NCBI RefSeq assembly: GCF_000382065.1
Contig: NZ_KB907499.1
Location: 692,592-756,591 of the forward strand
DNA from: Stenotrophomonas hibiscicola ATCC 19867
GTDB taxonomy: Bacteria; Pseudomonadota; Gammaproteobacteria; Xanthomonadales; Xanthomonadaceae
DNA length: 64,000 bases
Direction: 5' to 3'
The notes beneath the pieces are model-generated. The model ran no database searches. It worked only from the letters and a program-made list of their open reading frames with translations, and had not been told where the DNA came from. The first letter of the stretch is position 1. The number at the start of each line of letters is the position of its first letter. Of the stretch, positions 1 through 10,708 are shown piece after piece. Position numbers and translations under genes: made by a program.

Positions 1-31
1 TGCGTGCAGGGTAGCCGGGGCAGCGTGAAGC

Positions 32-2188
32 TCAGCCGAGGCGACGCGCCTCGCTCACGCCGGGCAGCGCGTCCAGCTTGCCCAGCAGGGTCGACAGCTG
101 GCCGTAGTCACTCACCTTCAGCCGCAGGCGCAGGTGGGCACGGCCACTGTTGCGCACGTTGTCACTATGGATGTCCAGCACGTAGGCGTCTTCCTGGGCG
201 ATCAGGTTGGTGATGTCCTTCAGCAGCCAGCGGCGATCGACCGCATCGACCACGACGTCCACCTCGTAGCCGCCCCCGGCCTGGCCCCACTCCACCGGCA
301 GGATGCGCTGCGGGCTGGTGGCCGCCAGACGGGCCAGCGCAGCGCAGTCTGCACGATGCACGGTGACACCGCGGCTACGGGTCAGGTAGCCGACGATGGG
401 TTCGCCGGCCACCGGCTGGCAGCAGCGCGCCAGTTGTACCAGCAGGTTGCCCACGCCCTGTACGGTGAACTTGGACTTGCCCAGGTTCTCGCGGCGCGCG
501 GTCGGCCGCGGCAGGCTAGGCGCGGGCGCCGGTTGGCTTGCTGCACGTTCGGCTTCCAGCAGGGCACGGCTGACCTGGTTCGGCCCGGTATCGCCCAGCG
601 CCACCTGGATGTAGAGGTCGTCAACGCTGTCGGCATGGAACTTCTTCGCCGCGATGGCCAGGTCCGAGTGCTGCAGCCCCAGGCGCTTCAGCTCGCGCTC
701 GAGCAGTTCGCGCCCGGCCTGCACGTTGCGCGCGCGGTCCAGCTTGTGGAACCAGCTGCGCACCTTCTCGCGCGAACGGTTGCTGGCCAGGAAGCCGTTG
801 GCCGGCATCAGCCAGTCGCGGCGCGGGTCGGCCTCCTTGCCGGTCAGTATCTCGACCCGGTCGCCACTGCGCAGACGGTAAGTCAGCGGTACGATGCGGC
901 CATTGACCTTCGCGCCACGGCAGCGGTGGCCAACCATGGTGTGCACCTGATAGGCGAAATCGAGCGGCGTGGCGCCCTGCGGCAGGTCCAGCACCTCGTC
1001 CTTCGGGCTCAGCGCATAGACCCGGTCCTCGGTCAGTTCGGCATCGAGCGCCCCGGCCAGTTCGTTGCCCTGCCCGTCCTGGGCCTGCTCCAGCAGCTGG
1101 CGCATCCAGGTGATCTTGCGGTCGAAGGACTTCTCCGCGCCCTTGCCGCCTTCCTTGTACTTCCAGTGCGCGGCCACGCCCAGCTCGGCCTGCGAATGCA
1201 TCTCGTGGGTACGGATCTGCACTTCAATGGTGCGCCCTTCCGGACCAACCACGGCGGTATGCAGCGAGCGATAGTCGTTGGCCTTGGGCCGGGCGATGTA
1301 ATCGTCGAACTCGCTCGGCACCGGTGCCCACAGTGCATGCACCACGCCCAGCGCGGCATAGCAGGCGGCGACATCGTCGACCATTACCCGCACCGCACGG
1401 ATGTCGTACAGCTGGTCGAACGCCAGCCGCTTCTTCTGCATCTTCCGCCAGATGCTGTAGATGTGCTTCGGGCGGCCACTGACCTCGGCCTTGATGCCCT
1501 GCGCAACCAGCTCGCGCGACAGCACCTTCTTGACATTCTCGACGTAGCGCTCGCGGGCGATGCGGGTTTCGTCGACTTCCCGCGCAATGCGCCGGTAGGT
1601 CTCCGGCTCCAGGTGGCGGAACGCCAGGTCCTCCAGCTCCCACTTCAGCTGCCAGATGCCCAGGCGGTTGGCCAGGGGCGCGTGGATGTCGCGGGTCAGC
1701 TGGGCCAGCGCGCGGCGCTGCTCGTCGTCCAGCTTGTCGGCCGCGCGCATCCTCGCGAGCTGGCGCGCCAGCAGGATCGGCACCACGCGCAGGTCGCGGA
1801 TGATCGCCAGCAGCAGCCGGCGCAGGCCCTCGCTGTTGCGTCCGGCCTCACGGCCGGCGTGCAGTGCCCACACCGGGTCGGCCGCATCCTGGCCGTCGAG
1901 CAGGCCGATCACCGCCGCCTTGTGGTTGCCAAGCGGCAGCTGGTCCAGGCTGGTACGCAGGCCCGGCAGGTCAAACAGCAATGCTGCCACCACCGCGCCT
2001 TCGTCGGCCGAGAGCATCGCCAGCGCATCGAGGGTATCGCCCAGCACCGACCAGGTGGTACGCATCTGGTGGTCGCAATCCGGCGCTTCCCAATGCTCGC
2101 GCAGGGCCTGGCGCAGCGGGGCAGGCAGCACCGCTGCCGAGGGACGGTTCAACAAGGCATCCAGGCCGGGTACGGAAGCGCGGTTCAC
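32..2188 (-). CDS. relA: (p)ppGpp synthetase, RelA type
   Basis: This 718-residue RelA/SpoT homologue makes the stringent-response alarmone from GTP/GDP and ATP in the cytoplasm. The N-terminal hydrolase-like region (about residues 45-190) lacks an HD pair where SpoT-type enzymes have one; it reads AALLFDLPG, so hydrolase activity is probably absent, as in classical RelA. The synthetase core follows, with YDIRAVRVM near residue 262 and FDDYIARPKANDYRSLHT near 295. A TGS domain (RVYALSPKDEVLDLPQGATP) lies near 395-460 and an ACT-like domain at the C-terminus. Length and domain order match RelA. The start codon is GTG and no strong ribosome site precedes it. The gene is divergent from the secreted-protein gene at 2319, leaving about 130 bp for both promoters. 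Confidence 0.95.
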   Translation of the reverse strand: MNRASVPGLDALLNRPSAAVLPAPLRQALREHWEAPDCDHQMRTTWSVLGDTLDALAMLSADEGAVVAALLFDLPGLRTSLDQLPLGNHKAAVIGLLDGQDAADPVWALHAGREAGRNSEGLRRLLLAIIRDLRVVPILLARQLARMRAADKLDDEQRRALAQLTRDIHAPLANRLGIWQLKWELEDLAFRHLEPETYRRIAREVDETRIARERYVENVKKVLSRELVAQGIKAEVSGRPKHIYSIWRKMQKKRLAFDQLYDIRAVRVMVDDVAACYAALGVVHALWAPVPSEFDDYIARPKANDYRSLHTAVVGPEGRTIEVQIRTHEMHSQAELGVAAHWKYKEGGKGAEKSFDRKITWMRQLLEQAQDGQGNELAGALDAELTEDRVYALSPKDEVLDLPQGATPLDFAYQVHTMVGHRCRGAKVNGRIVPLTYRLRSGDRVEILTGKEADPRRDWLMPANGFLASNRSREKVRSWFHKLDRARNVQAGRELLERELKRLGLQHSDLAIAAKKFHADSVDDLYIQVALGDTGPNQVSRALLEAERAASQPAPAPSLPRPTARRENLGKSKFTVQGVGNLLVQLARCCQPVAGEPIVGYLTRSRGVTVHRADCAALARLAATSPQRILPVEWGQAGGGYEVDVVVDAVDRRWLLKDITNLIAQEDAYVLDIHSDNVRNSGRAHLRLRLKVSDYGQLSTLLGKLDALPGVSEARRLG

Positions 2189-2318
2189 AGCATCAAGCAG
2201 GCAAGACAGAGGCCTCTACACTAGCGCCGGCGCCGTTCAGGGACAATGACCGTGGCCACCATCCCCCGGCATGAAGACATGCCGCTACACTCGCGGGCAA
2301 ACCCAGGAGAGTCCCGAC

Positions 2319-2855
2319 ATGTCCCCGATCGTCCCGCGTTTCCGCCTACGGCTGCTGGCTTGTGCCGCACTGTTGCTGTCCCTGTCGGCGCCTGCGCTGG
2401 CCCAGCGCGTGGTAGAGGGTGACCTGCAGCAGCAGATGTCACCGGCCGAATTCAAGGCTGCTGGCCTGGACAAGCTCAGTGCGCAGGAACTGGCCACGCT
2501 CAACCGCTGGCTGCAGGGCAAGGTCGAGGCGGCCACGACCCAGGCAGTTGCAGCGGTACGGGAATCGGCGCGCGAGGAAGGCCGCCAGGAAGTGATCGTG
2601 AAGAATCGCGGCTTCTTCGATTTCGGCAGCAGTGAGCCGATCGTCGGCGTGCTGCAGGGTGAGTTCCGCGGGTTCGGCAAGGGCCGCGTCTACGTGCTGG
2701 ACAACGGCCAGGAATGGGAGCAGATCGATGCAACCACCCTGGCAGGCGTGCGCAGGCAGTCGCCCGCCGTCAGCATCAAGCCCGGTGTGATGGGCGTCTG
2801 GTACCTGAAGGTCGACGGTGTGAACACCCAGCCGAAGGTGCGTCGTACCAAGTAA
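2319..2855 (+). CDS. small secreted protein of unknown function
   Basis: A 178-residue protein with a clear Sec signal peptide: a basic start, a leucine/alanine-rich core and an ALA-Q cleavage site near residue 28. The mature part is periplasmic by inference. It begins with a charged helical segment (EGDLQQQMSPAEFKAAGLDKL), then an alanine/glutamate-rich helix, then a short beta-rich C-terminal half with repeated VYVLDNGQEW-like strands. I do not recognise a catalytic motif. The ATG at 2319 is chosen over an in-frame ATG 48 bp upstream because AGGAGA stands 8 bases before it and the signal peptide starts there. A SMAG repeat pair follows the stop, between this gene and convergent hrpA. Confidence 0.8.
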   Translation: MSPIVPRFRLRLLACAALLLSLSAPALAQRVVEGDLQQQMSPAEFKAAGLDKLSAQELATLNRWLQGKVEAATTQAVAAVRESAREEGRQEVIVKNRGFFDFGSSEPIVGVLQGEFRGFGKGRVYVLDNGQEWEQIDATTLAGVRRQSPAVSIKPGVMGVWYLKVDGVNTQPKVRRTK

Positions 2856-2868
2856 CGACGCCCATCGT

Positions 2869-2954
2869 GTAGAGCCGAGCCCACGCTCGGCTGCGATCTG
2901 CACGGGAAGATGACGAGGCATCAAAAAAGCAGCCGAGCATGGGCTCGGCTCTAC
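2869..2954. repeat. SMAG-type GTAG palindrome pair
   Basis: Two GTAG-headed repeats in head-to-head inverted arrangement. The left copy begins GTAGAGCCGAGCCCACGCTC and the right copy is nearly its reverse complement. The pair sits between convergent genes (2319 gene and hrpA), where a folded transcript could stabilise 3' ends or end transcription. This matches the REP family described in S. maltophilia. Confidence 0.85.
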
Positions 2955-2972
2955 GTCATCACATCATCGGAG

Positions 2973-5900
2973 TCACGCCTGGCGCAGTGCGGCTACCCGC
3001 TGCGCCAGCTTCTTCGCCGAGATGCCGGTCCGCGCGCCCAGCTCCTGCGCGAACAGCGACACCCGCAGCTCTTCCAGATCCCAGCGCAGCGCCTGCCATT
3101 GCGGGTGCTCGCGCAGGCCCTGCTGGTCAGCCACTTCCAGCGCTTCCAGGAACGGATGCAGTTCCAGCATGCGCGCCTGATCGCGCGGCGGATCACGCTT
3201 GGCGCGCTCGGTACGCAGGATCATCGCTTTCAGATAGCGCGGATACTGCGCCAATGCGTCGGCCGGTGTATCGCGCAGGAAGCCTGGATGGATCAGCCCG
3301 GCCAGCTGCGCCTCCATGTCGTCCAGGTTGCCGCGCGCCCAGCCCATCAGCGGCGCTTCCAGCATCGGCTTCAGTTCGGCCACCAGCGCCAGGATGGTCT
3401 CGGCCAGCTTCAGCCGCGACATGGCCTCACCGAACAGCGCCTTGGCCGCATGCTCGCGGCGCTGCTCGAAGGCCGCCGCATCGCGTATGTCTTCCAGGCC
3501 TTCAGCCAGTACGGCGTTCATCGCCGCATCGACCAGATCGCCACGAAGGCGTTCCTGCGATTCGATCGCCGCATATAGCAGGCCCGTCTTGGCACCCACC
3601 GGCAACTGCTTGCGTGCCTGCTTCATCTTCTCGGCCAGCGCGATCTCCAGCAGGCGGCGCACACCCAGCGGATGAGCCGCCTGCGCCTGCTGCCGATCAG
3701 CGAAGATGCGCAGCGCCACGCTGTCGCCCTCGTCCAGCAGCGCCGGATAGGCCGGCACGCCGGCTTCGCCGGGCACCTGCAGCGGAATCGGCGTGGCCGG
3801 GAAGGTACGCAGGCCATCAGCCGCCATTTCACGTCCGGCGCGTGCAGCGAAGGCGTCGCCCGCGCGCCCACCGAACTTCGCGCGCAATGCGTCCAGGTCG
3901 CGCGAGGTGGCCAGCACCCTGCCCTGCTCGTCGCGCAGGCGCAGGTTCATGTGCAGGTGCGGTTCGATCGAGCCGGGCTCGAAATCGAGCGCGGTCACCG
4001 TGGCGCCTGTCGCGCGTGAGAGGAAACGCGCCAGTTCGCCGGTGATGGCATCGGCACTGGGTTGCGGGAACGCCTCGTAGAACGCGCGACCAAAGTCCGG
4101 CGCCGGCACGTAGTTGCGGCGCATCGCCTTGGGCAGGCTGCGAATCAGCGCCGCAGCCTTGTCGGCAACGAAGCCGGGCGCCAGCCAGCCCAGCTGCACC
4201 GGATCCAATGCGTTGAGCAGGTGCAGCGGTACGTCAAGGGTTACGCCGTCATCCTCGGCACCCGGCTCGAAGCGGTAATGCAGCGGCAATCGTGCCTGGC
4301 CCAGCGCGAGGTACTTCGGGTAGCGCTCCTGCTCACTGCCTTCGCCCGGCAACAGGTCGGCCAGCGACCAGTGCAGGGTCTTGCGCTGTTCCGGCGCAAG
4401 ACCCTTCCACCAGGCATCCAGGCCGGAGGCCGAATGGATCTGCGGCGGCACCCGGTCCAGGTACCAGCGTGCCTGCCAGTCTTCGTCGGCAACGATGCCG
4501 GCGCGGCGCAGCTTGGCTTCTTCCTCGCGCGCGACCTCCAGCACCTTCTGGTTGTCGGCGACGAAACTGGCGCGGGTATTGATCTCGCCGGTCACCAGTG
4601 CCTGGCGCACGAAGATGTCATGCGCCTCGCCCGGCGCGATGCGGCCGTAATGGACCGGTTTCTTCGGTGCCAGCACCAGGCCGAACAGGCTGATCTGCTC
4701 AGACGCCAGCACCTGGCCCTGCGCGCGCGACCAGTGCGGGTCGAAGTGCTTGCGCAGCAGCAGGTGCGGCAGTTCGGCGATCACCCAGTCCGGCTCGATC
4801 GCGGCCAGGGTCATGCCCCATACCTTCTGCGTATCCAGCAGGTTGGCCACCAGCAGCCACGGCGGTGGCCGCTTGGCCAGCGCCGAACCGGGGAACGGCA
4901 GGAAGCGGCGCTGGCGCGGCGCCTGGAAATCGCCCTTCTCGGTGCGGTGGCCGATCTGCGTCGGCAGGCCCGCCACCAGCGCCCGGTGCAGGGTCTGGTA
5001 GGCAGCGGCACGCACACGTTCGCTGAAACCGCCGCCAACCGGCGCCTGTTCCTTCTGCGCGCGCACGGCCACCGGCGGCGGTGCGGCCTCCGCCTTGCCT
5101 TCGCGGGCCAGGCGTGCAGCCCGGTGCAGCTGGCCCCGGGTCGCCTTCACCGCCGCCGCGTCATCGCGCGCCGGGGCCGGTGCAGTGCTGCCCGCCAGCA
5201 GCGGCGCCATCGATGCCTCGCTGGGCTCTTCCTTCCAGCCCAGTTCCTCGCACAGCAGGCGCAGCTGCCGGTGCAGCTCGCGCCATTCGCGCATGCGCAG
5301 GAAACCGAGGAAATGACGGCCACACCAGTCGCGCAGCTTGGACTGGGTCAGGTCTTCATGTGCCTGCCGGTAGGCATCCCACAGGCGCAGCACGCCGACG
5401 AACTCGGATCGGCCGTCGGCAAACTGCGCATGCGCGCTGTCGGCCGCACCGCGCGCCTCGGGCGGGCGTTCGCGCGGATCCTGGATGCCCAGGAACGAGG
5501 CGATCACCAGCATCGGCCGCAGGCAGCCGGCGGCCTGCGCGGCCACCAGCATGCGCGCCAGCTTCACGTCCACCGGCAGGCGCGCCATCTGCTTGCCGAT
5601 GGTGGTCAGGCGCCGTTCGGCATCGATCGCCCCCAGTTCGGTCAGCTGCTGCCAGCCATCGGCAACCGCGCGCTCGTCCGGTGCTTCCAGGAACGGGAAC
5701 TCCTCGATGCGGCCCAGGCCCAACTGCAGCATGCGCAGGATCACCCCGGCCAGGCTGGAGCGGCGGATTTCCGGATCGGTGAACTCCGGCCGCGCCTGGA
5801 AATCGGCCTCAGCATACAGGCGGTAACAGATGCCCTCGGCGATACGGCCGCAGCGCCCCTTGCGCTGGTTGGCGCTGGCCTGCGAGATCGGCTCGATGTG

Positions 5901-7055
5901 CAGGCGGTCCAGCTTGTTGCGCGGGCTGTAGCGCTTGACGCGGGCAAGGCCCGGATCGACCACGTAACGGATGCGCGGCACCGTCAGCGAGGTTTCCGCC
6001 ACATTGGTGGCCAGCACGATGCGCCGGTTCGGCCCGGGATTGAACACCCGGTCCTGGTCCTGGTTGGACAGCCGCGCATACAGTGGCAGTACCTCGGTGT
6101 TGCGGTACTTTCGCCGTTCCAGCGACTGGTGCGCATCGCGGATCTCGCGCTCGCCCGGCAGGAAGATCAGCACGTCGCCGCGTGCATCCAGGCGGGTAAT
6201 CTCGTCGACAGCCGACACGATGGCATCGTTGACGGTACGTTCGCCCTGGTCTTCACCCTCGCCTTCCAGCGCGCGGTAGCGCACCTCCACCGGGTAGGTG
6301 CGGCCCTCAACGCTGATCACCGGCGCATTGTCGAAATGCTGGGCGAAGCGTCCGGTGTCGATGGTGGCCGAAGTGACGATCAGCTTCAGGTCGGGGCGCT
6401 TGCGCAGCAGCTGCTTCAGGTAGCCCAGCAGGAAGTCGATGTTGAGGCTGCGCTCGTGCGCCTCGTCGACGATGATCGTGTCGTAGTTCGACAACCAGCG
6501 GTCGCTGGCAATCTCCGCCAGCAGGATGCCGTCGGTCATGAACTTGATGCGGCTGTCTTCGCTGACCTTGTCGTTGAAGCGCACCTGGTAGCCCACCAGC
6601 TGGCCCAGTTCACTCTGCAGTTCCTGTGCGACACGGCTGGCTACCGCACGTGCGGCAATCCGTCGCGGCTGGGTGCAGCCGATCATGCCGGCCTGGCCAC
6701 GGCCGGCGGCCAGGCACAGTTTCGGCAGCTGGGTGGTCTTGCCCGAACCGGTTTCACCAGCGATCACCACGACCTGGTGGTCGCGGATCAGCCCGATGAT
6801 GGCGTCGGCTTCACGCGCAATCGGCAGCTGCGGGTCCAGAGTAATGGACGGCTGCTGCTGCGCCCGCACCTGCCGGCGCTGCACCGACGCCTGCAAGGCC
6901 TGCTCGAAGGTGGCGGCCAGTGCCGCATCCTGTGGCTTGGCCTGGCAACGCGAGAGCATCCCCAGCAAACGGCCCCGGTCGCGGCTCATGGCGCCGTCGA
7001 TGGCGGCGCGCTGTTGGCGCAGGCGGGGCGATGGATTTTTATCGATAGAGTTCAT
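2973..7055 (-). CDS. hrpA: ATP-dependent RNA helicase HrpA
   Basis: A 1360-residue DEAH-box RNA helicase. Near residue 95 is Walker A (GETGSGKTTQ), then the DEAH Walker B box (DEAHERSLN, near 200), the SAT motif (VTSATID) and the QRKGRCGR arginine-finger motif near 400. Helicase-associated and OB-fold regions follow, then the long DUF3418-type C-terminal extension typical of bacterial HrpA, which accounts for the size. The role is RNA or ribosome remodelling in the cytoplasm; in E. coli HrpA acts on collided ribosomes. The ATG at 7055 is preferred over a TTG one codon upstream. The gene is divergent from dps, with only 86 bp between the start codons. Confidence 0.95.
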   Translation of the reverse strand: MNSIDKNPSPRLRQQRAAIDGAMSRDRGRLLGMLSRCQAKPQDAALAATFEQALQASVQRRQVRAQQQPSITLDPQLPIAREADAIIGLIRDHQVVVIAGETGSGKTTQLPKLCLAAGRGQAGMIGCTQPRRIAARAVASRVAQELQSELGQLVGYQVRFNDKVSEDSRIKFMTDGILLAEIASDRWLSNYDTIIVDEAHERSLNIDFLLGYLKQLLRKRPDLKLIVTSATIDTGRFAQHFDNAPVISVEGRTYPVEVRYRALEGEGEDQGERTVNDAIVSAVDEITRLDARGDVLIFLPGEREIRDAHQSLERRKYRNTEVLPLYARLSNQDQDRVFNPGPNRRIVLATNVAETSLTVPRIRYVVDPGLARVKRYSPRNKLDRLHIEPISQASANQRKGRCGRIAEGICYRLYAEADFQARPEFTDPEIRRSSLAGVILRMLQLGLGRIEEFPFLEAPDERAVADGWQQLTELGAIDAERRLTTIGKQMARLPVDVKLARMLVAAQAAGCLRPMLVIASFLGIQDPRERPPEARGAADSAHAQFADGRSEFVGVLRLWDAYRQAHEDLTQSKLRDWCGRHFLGFLRMREWRELHRQLRLLCEELGWKEEPSEASMAPLLAGSTAPAPARDDAAAVKATRGQLHRAARLAREGKAEAAPPPVAVRAQKEQAPVGGGFSERVRAAAYQTLHRALVAGLPTQIGHRTEKGDFQAPRQRRFLPFPGSALAKRPPPWLLVANLLDTQKVWGMTLAAIEPDWVIAELPHLLLRKHFDPHWSRAQGQVLASEQISLFGLVLAPKKPVHYGRIAPGEAHDIFVRQALVTGEINTRASFVADNQKVLEVAREEEAKLRRAGIVADEDWQARWYLDRVPPQIHSASGLDAWWKGLAPEQRKTLHWSLADLLPGEGSEQERYPKYLALGQARLPLHYRFEPGAEDDGVTLDVPLHLLNALDPVQLGWLAPGFVADKAAALIRSLPKAMRRNYVPAPDFGRAFYEAFPQPSADAITGELARFLSRATGATVTALDFEPGSIEPHLHMNLRLRDEQGRVLATSRDLDALRAKFGGRAGDAFAARAGREMAADGLRTFPATPIPLQVPGEAGVPAYPALLDEGDSVALRIFADRQQAQAAHPLGVRRLLEIALAEKMKQARKQLPVGAKTGLLYAAIESQERLRGDLVDAAMNAVLAEGLEDIRDAAAFEQRREHAAKALFGEAMSRLKLAETILALVAELKPMLEAPLMGWARGNLDDMEAQLAGLIHPGFLRDTPADALAQYPRYLKAMILRTERAKRDPPRDQARMLELHPFLEALEVADQQGLREHPQWQALRWDLEELRVSLFAQELGARTGISAKKLAQRVAALRQA

Positions 7056-7141
7056 CAATCGGTTCGTTCAAAACTTTGAAAGCGACCAGTCATCACGACC
7101 GGTTTATTGTGAAGGCCAACGATTCCACAAGGAGGAACCCC

Positions 7142-7690
7142 ATGGCGAAGACCAAGAGCACGACCAAGGCCAAGACCGGCAAGCAGAAGCTTGCGGCGGC
7201 GGCACCGTCGGCGCCGAACATCGATATCGGGATCACCCAGGGCGACCGCAAGAAGATCGCCGACGGTCTGTCGCGCTTCCAGGCCGATGCGTTCACGCTC
7301 TACCTGAAGACGCACAACTTCCACTGGAACGTGACCGGGTCGATGTTCAACTCGCTGCACACCATGTTCGAGACGCAGTACACCGAGCAGTGGGCGGCAC
7401 TGGACGATGTGGCCGAGCGCATCCGCGCGCTGGGCTTCAATGCCCCGGGCTCCTACCGGGAATTCGCTGCGCTGACCTCGATCGTCGAGGAACCGGGCCT
7501 GACCGACAGTGCGGACTGGCGTGAAATGGTACGCCAGTTGGTGGTCGCCAACGAAGCGGTATGCCGTACGGCACGTGAAGTGCTGGAGGTGGCGGCCAAG
7601 GGGGACGATGCGCCGACCGAGGATCTGATGACCCAGCGGCTGCAGACCCACGAGAAGTACGCTTGGATGCTGCGTTCCCTGTTGCAGTAA
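7142..7690 (+). CDS. dps: Dps-family DNA-binding ferritin
   Basis: A 182-residue ferritin-like Dps protein that oxidises and stores iron and protects DNA in starvation and peroxide stress. The N-terminal 25 residues are lysine-rich (AKTKSTTKAKTGKQK), the usual DNA-binding tail. The ferroxidase signature follows: KTHNFHWNVTGSMFNSLH (about residues 57-74) supplies the His, and FETQYTEQWAALDDVAERI supplies the Asp and Glu ligands across the dimer interface. The start at 7142 follows a near-perfect AAGGAGG; an in-frame ATG 66 bp upstream has none. The gene is monocistronic and followed by a hairpin-rich intergenic block. Confidence 0.95.
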   Translation: MAKTKSTTKAKTGKQKLAAAAPSAPNIDIGITQGDRKKIADGLSRFQADAFTLYLKTHNFHWNVTGSMFNSLHTMFETQYTEQWAALDDVAERIRALGFNAPGSYREFAALTSIVEEPGLTDSADWREMVRQLVVANEAVCRTAREVLEVAAKGDDAPTEDLMTQRLQTHEKYAWMLRSLLQ

Positions 7691-7786
7691 GGGTTGGCGG
7701 GGGCGGCAGGGCTGCGCCCTGCACCCGCAGAGGCAACTGCAACGTCAACGTCAACGTCAACGTCAAAAGCGGGCTATCCGTGGGTT

Positions 7787-7888
7787 GGCGGGGCGGGTCC
7801 AGTTGCGGGGGACGCCGTGAATACGTCCATGTAGGCTCGGTCGCCGCATCCATGCGGCTCACGCCCCCGCAACCGGACCCACCCCGCC
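7787..7888 (+). repeat. long hairpin element, copy A
   Basis: A 102-bp inverted repeat with 25-bp arms (7787-7811 and 7864-7888) that pair except at two positions. The left arm begins GGCGGGG and the right arm ends CCCCGCC. The loop carries a second stem around CCGCATCCATGCGG. Almost the same sequence recurs at 33766-33867 and 55094-55195, and in divergent inverted form at 8042-8145. Open frames crossing it are by-products of the palindrome. Confidence 0.85.
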
Positions 7889-7924
7889 TTCGACGGTTTT
7901 CCGCGATCTGCCAGCAAAGCCATT

Positions 7925-7965
7925 GGGGTCAGATCCGTTTTCCGCAGGAAAACGGATCTGACCCC
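7925..7965. repeat. perfect 41-bp palindrome GGGGTCAGATCC...
   Basis: An almost unbroken palindrome: GGGGTCAGATCCGTTTTCC, a short CG-containing centre, then the exact complement ending GACCCC. It has no T-run and is not a classical terminator. A second copy, shorter by one outer base pair, is at 55227-55265, again immediately beside a long hairpin element, so the two probably travel or act together. Confidence 0.85.
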
Positions 7966-8041
7966 ATCTTGTTTGTCGATATCTGACTGTTTTCATCACG
8001 CATGGCGTGGATGGACCCTCCGTGACCGGGAAACCGTCGAA

Positions 8042-8145
8042 GGCGGGGCGGTGTGGGCTTGCAGGACCGTTGGCGCCATGGATGGCGCCATCGAGCCCCC
8101 AAGGACGGGTTTACGGCGTGTCCTGCAAGCCCACACCGCCCCGCC
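8042..8145 (-). repeat. long hairpin element, divergent copy D
   Basis: A 104-bp palindrome with perfect 25-bp arms (8042-8066 and 8121-8145). It is homologous to copy A in reverse: the outer flank CCGTCGAAGGCGGGG and the inner ACGGCGT and ATGGATG segments are shared, but the arm interiors differ. The inner stem is GGCGCCATGGATGGCGCC. It ends about 105 bp before the recQ start. Confidence 0.8.
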
Positions 8146-8251
8146 CAGCCAGAAGACACCCCAGAGCCGGCTGTTGCCTTTGACGTTGCTCTGGCTTGTA
8201 GCAGGTGCAGGGCGCAGCCCTGCCGCCGCCTCCGGGAGGTAAACTAGCCGG

Positions 8252-10055
<1,804 letters not shown>

Positions 10056-10057
<2 letters not shown>

Positions 10058-10083
10058 CGCCGGGCGCCTGGCCAGGCGCCTCC
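10056..10083 (+). terminator. possible recQ hairpin terminator
   Basis: GGCGCCTGGCCAGGCGCC directly after the recQ stop is a perfect palindrome that would fold tightly. There is no T-run, so intrinsic termination is uncertain. It may be a single REP unit, because it is headed by GTAGCGCCGGG. Confidence 0.4.
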
Positions 10084-10111
10084 CCATCGCCAACCGTGCG
10101 CTCGTCCCCCT

Positions 10112-10176
10112 GTAGAGCCGAGCCCACGCTCGGCTGCTTCTGCGTGAACGGCAGCCGAGCGTGGGCTCGGCTCTAC
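10112..10176. repeat. SMAG-type GTAG palindrome pair
   Basis: Inverted pair of GTAGAGCCGAGCCCACGCTC units in the recQ-copL gap, same subtype as the pair at 2869. Confidence 0.85.
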
Positions 10177-10252
10177 ACTGGTGCAGGTCCAACCTTGAAC
10201 CGCCCATTCAGCCGGAGGTGCATCCACGGCCGCTTGCGGCTAGATTAGCGCC

Positions 10253-10633
10253 ATGTCCCTCGCCTCGACCCTGCTCCGTGTCGTGCTCATGCTCAGCCTG
10301 CTGCTCAACGGGCTGAACGCGGCCATGGCCAGTGGTCACGAGGAAATGGGCCGGATGGCCCACGCGGTAGCCGCCCTTGATGGCGGCGATGCCGACTGCC
10401 ACCACCACGCCGCCATGCAGGCCGACGAGGCCCCGCAGGCCAAGGCCCCCGCCCACGACGCCCACTGCCAGATCAAGGACTGCGTGCGCAGTTGCGCCCA
10501 GCACCCGCTGCTGGTGGTGCAGCCGTTGCCGTATCTGGCGAGCCCGGCACTGTCGCTGGCGCCGCAGCCGATGCCGGCCACTGGCCGGCCGGCGCCGCCG
10601 CTGCCGCCCATCTCACGCCCTCCCATCGGCTGA
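10253..10633 (+). CDS. copL: CopL-family copper-binding regulatory protein
   Basis: A 126-residue protein preceding copA and copB, in the position and with the character of xanthomonad CopL, which is needed for copper-dependent expression of copAB. Residues 1-25 form a signal peptide or membrane anchor (LLRVVLMLSLLLNGLNAAMA). The middle is rich in metal ligands: GHEEMG, ADCHHHAAM, AHDAHCQIKDC and SCAQH (about residues 28-85). The C-terminus is proline-rich. The assignment rests on this composition plus gene order. It lies 75 bp upstream of copA, probably in the same transcript. Confidence 0.85.
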   Translation: MSLASTLLRVVLMLSLLLNGLNAAMASGHEEMGRMAHAVAALDGGDADCHHHAAMQADEAPQAKAPAHDAHCQIKDCVRSCAQHPLLVVQPLPYLASPALSLAPQPMPATGRPAPPLPPISRPPIG

Positions 10634-10708
10634 TTCCACACGCATCGTGCGCCCTGCGCACCGTAGCCGGCCCCCTGCCGGCGCCTTTACGTGTCTGGAG
10701 TCACCACC

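Larger units (their letters stand above)
7691..8251. other. 561-bp intergenic block of nested palindromes between dps and recQ
   Basis: There is no credible gene here. The block holds, in order: a small hairpin GCAGGGCTGCGCCCTGC; an AACGTC hexamer repeated four times (7741-7764); a long palindrome (7787-7888); a perfect GGGGTCAGATCC palindrome (7925-7965); a second long palindrome in opposite orientation (8042-8145); and near 8200-8220 an inverted copy of the GCAGGGC hairpin. The whole block is therefore two inverted copies of one element around a central palindrome. The recQ ribosome site (GGGAGG) lies at its right edge. Confidence 0.8.

Noticed and set aside
134..2224. A 696-codon plus-strand open frame opposite relA
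   Set aside because: It is a high-GC shadow of relA; composition is His/Gln/Val-biased with no domain, while relA on the other strand has full motifs.
4062..7079. A 1005-codon plus-strand open frame opposite hrpA
   Set aside because: Antisense shadow; hrpA shows every helicase motif in the same interval.
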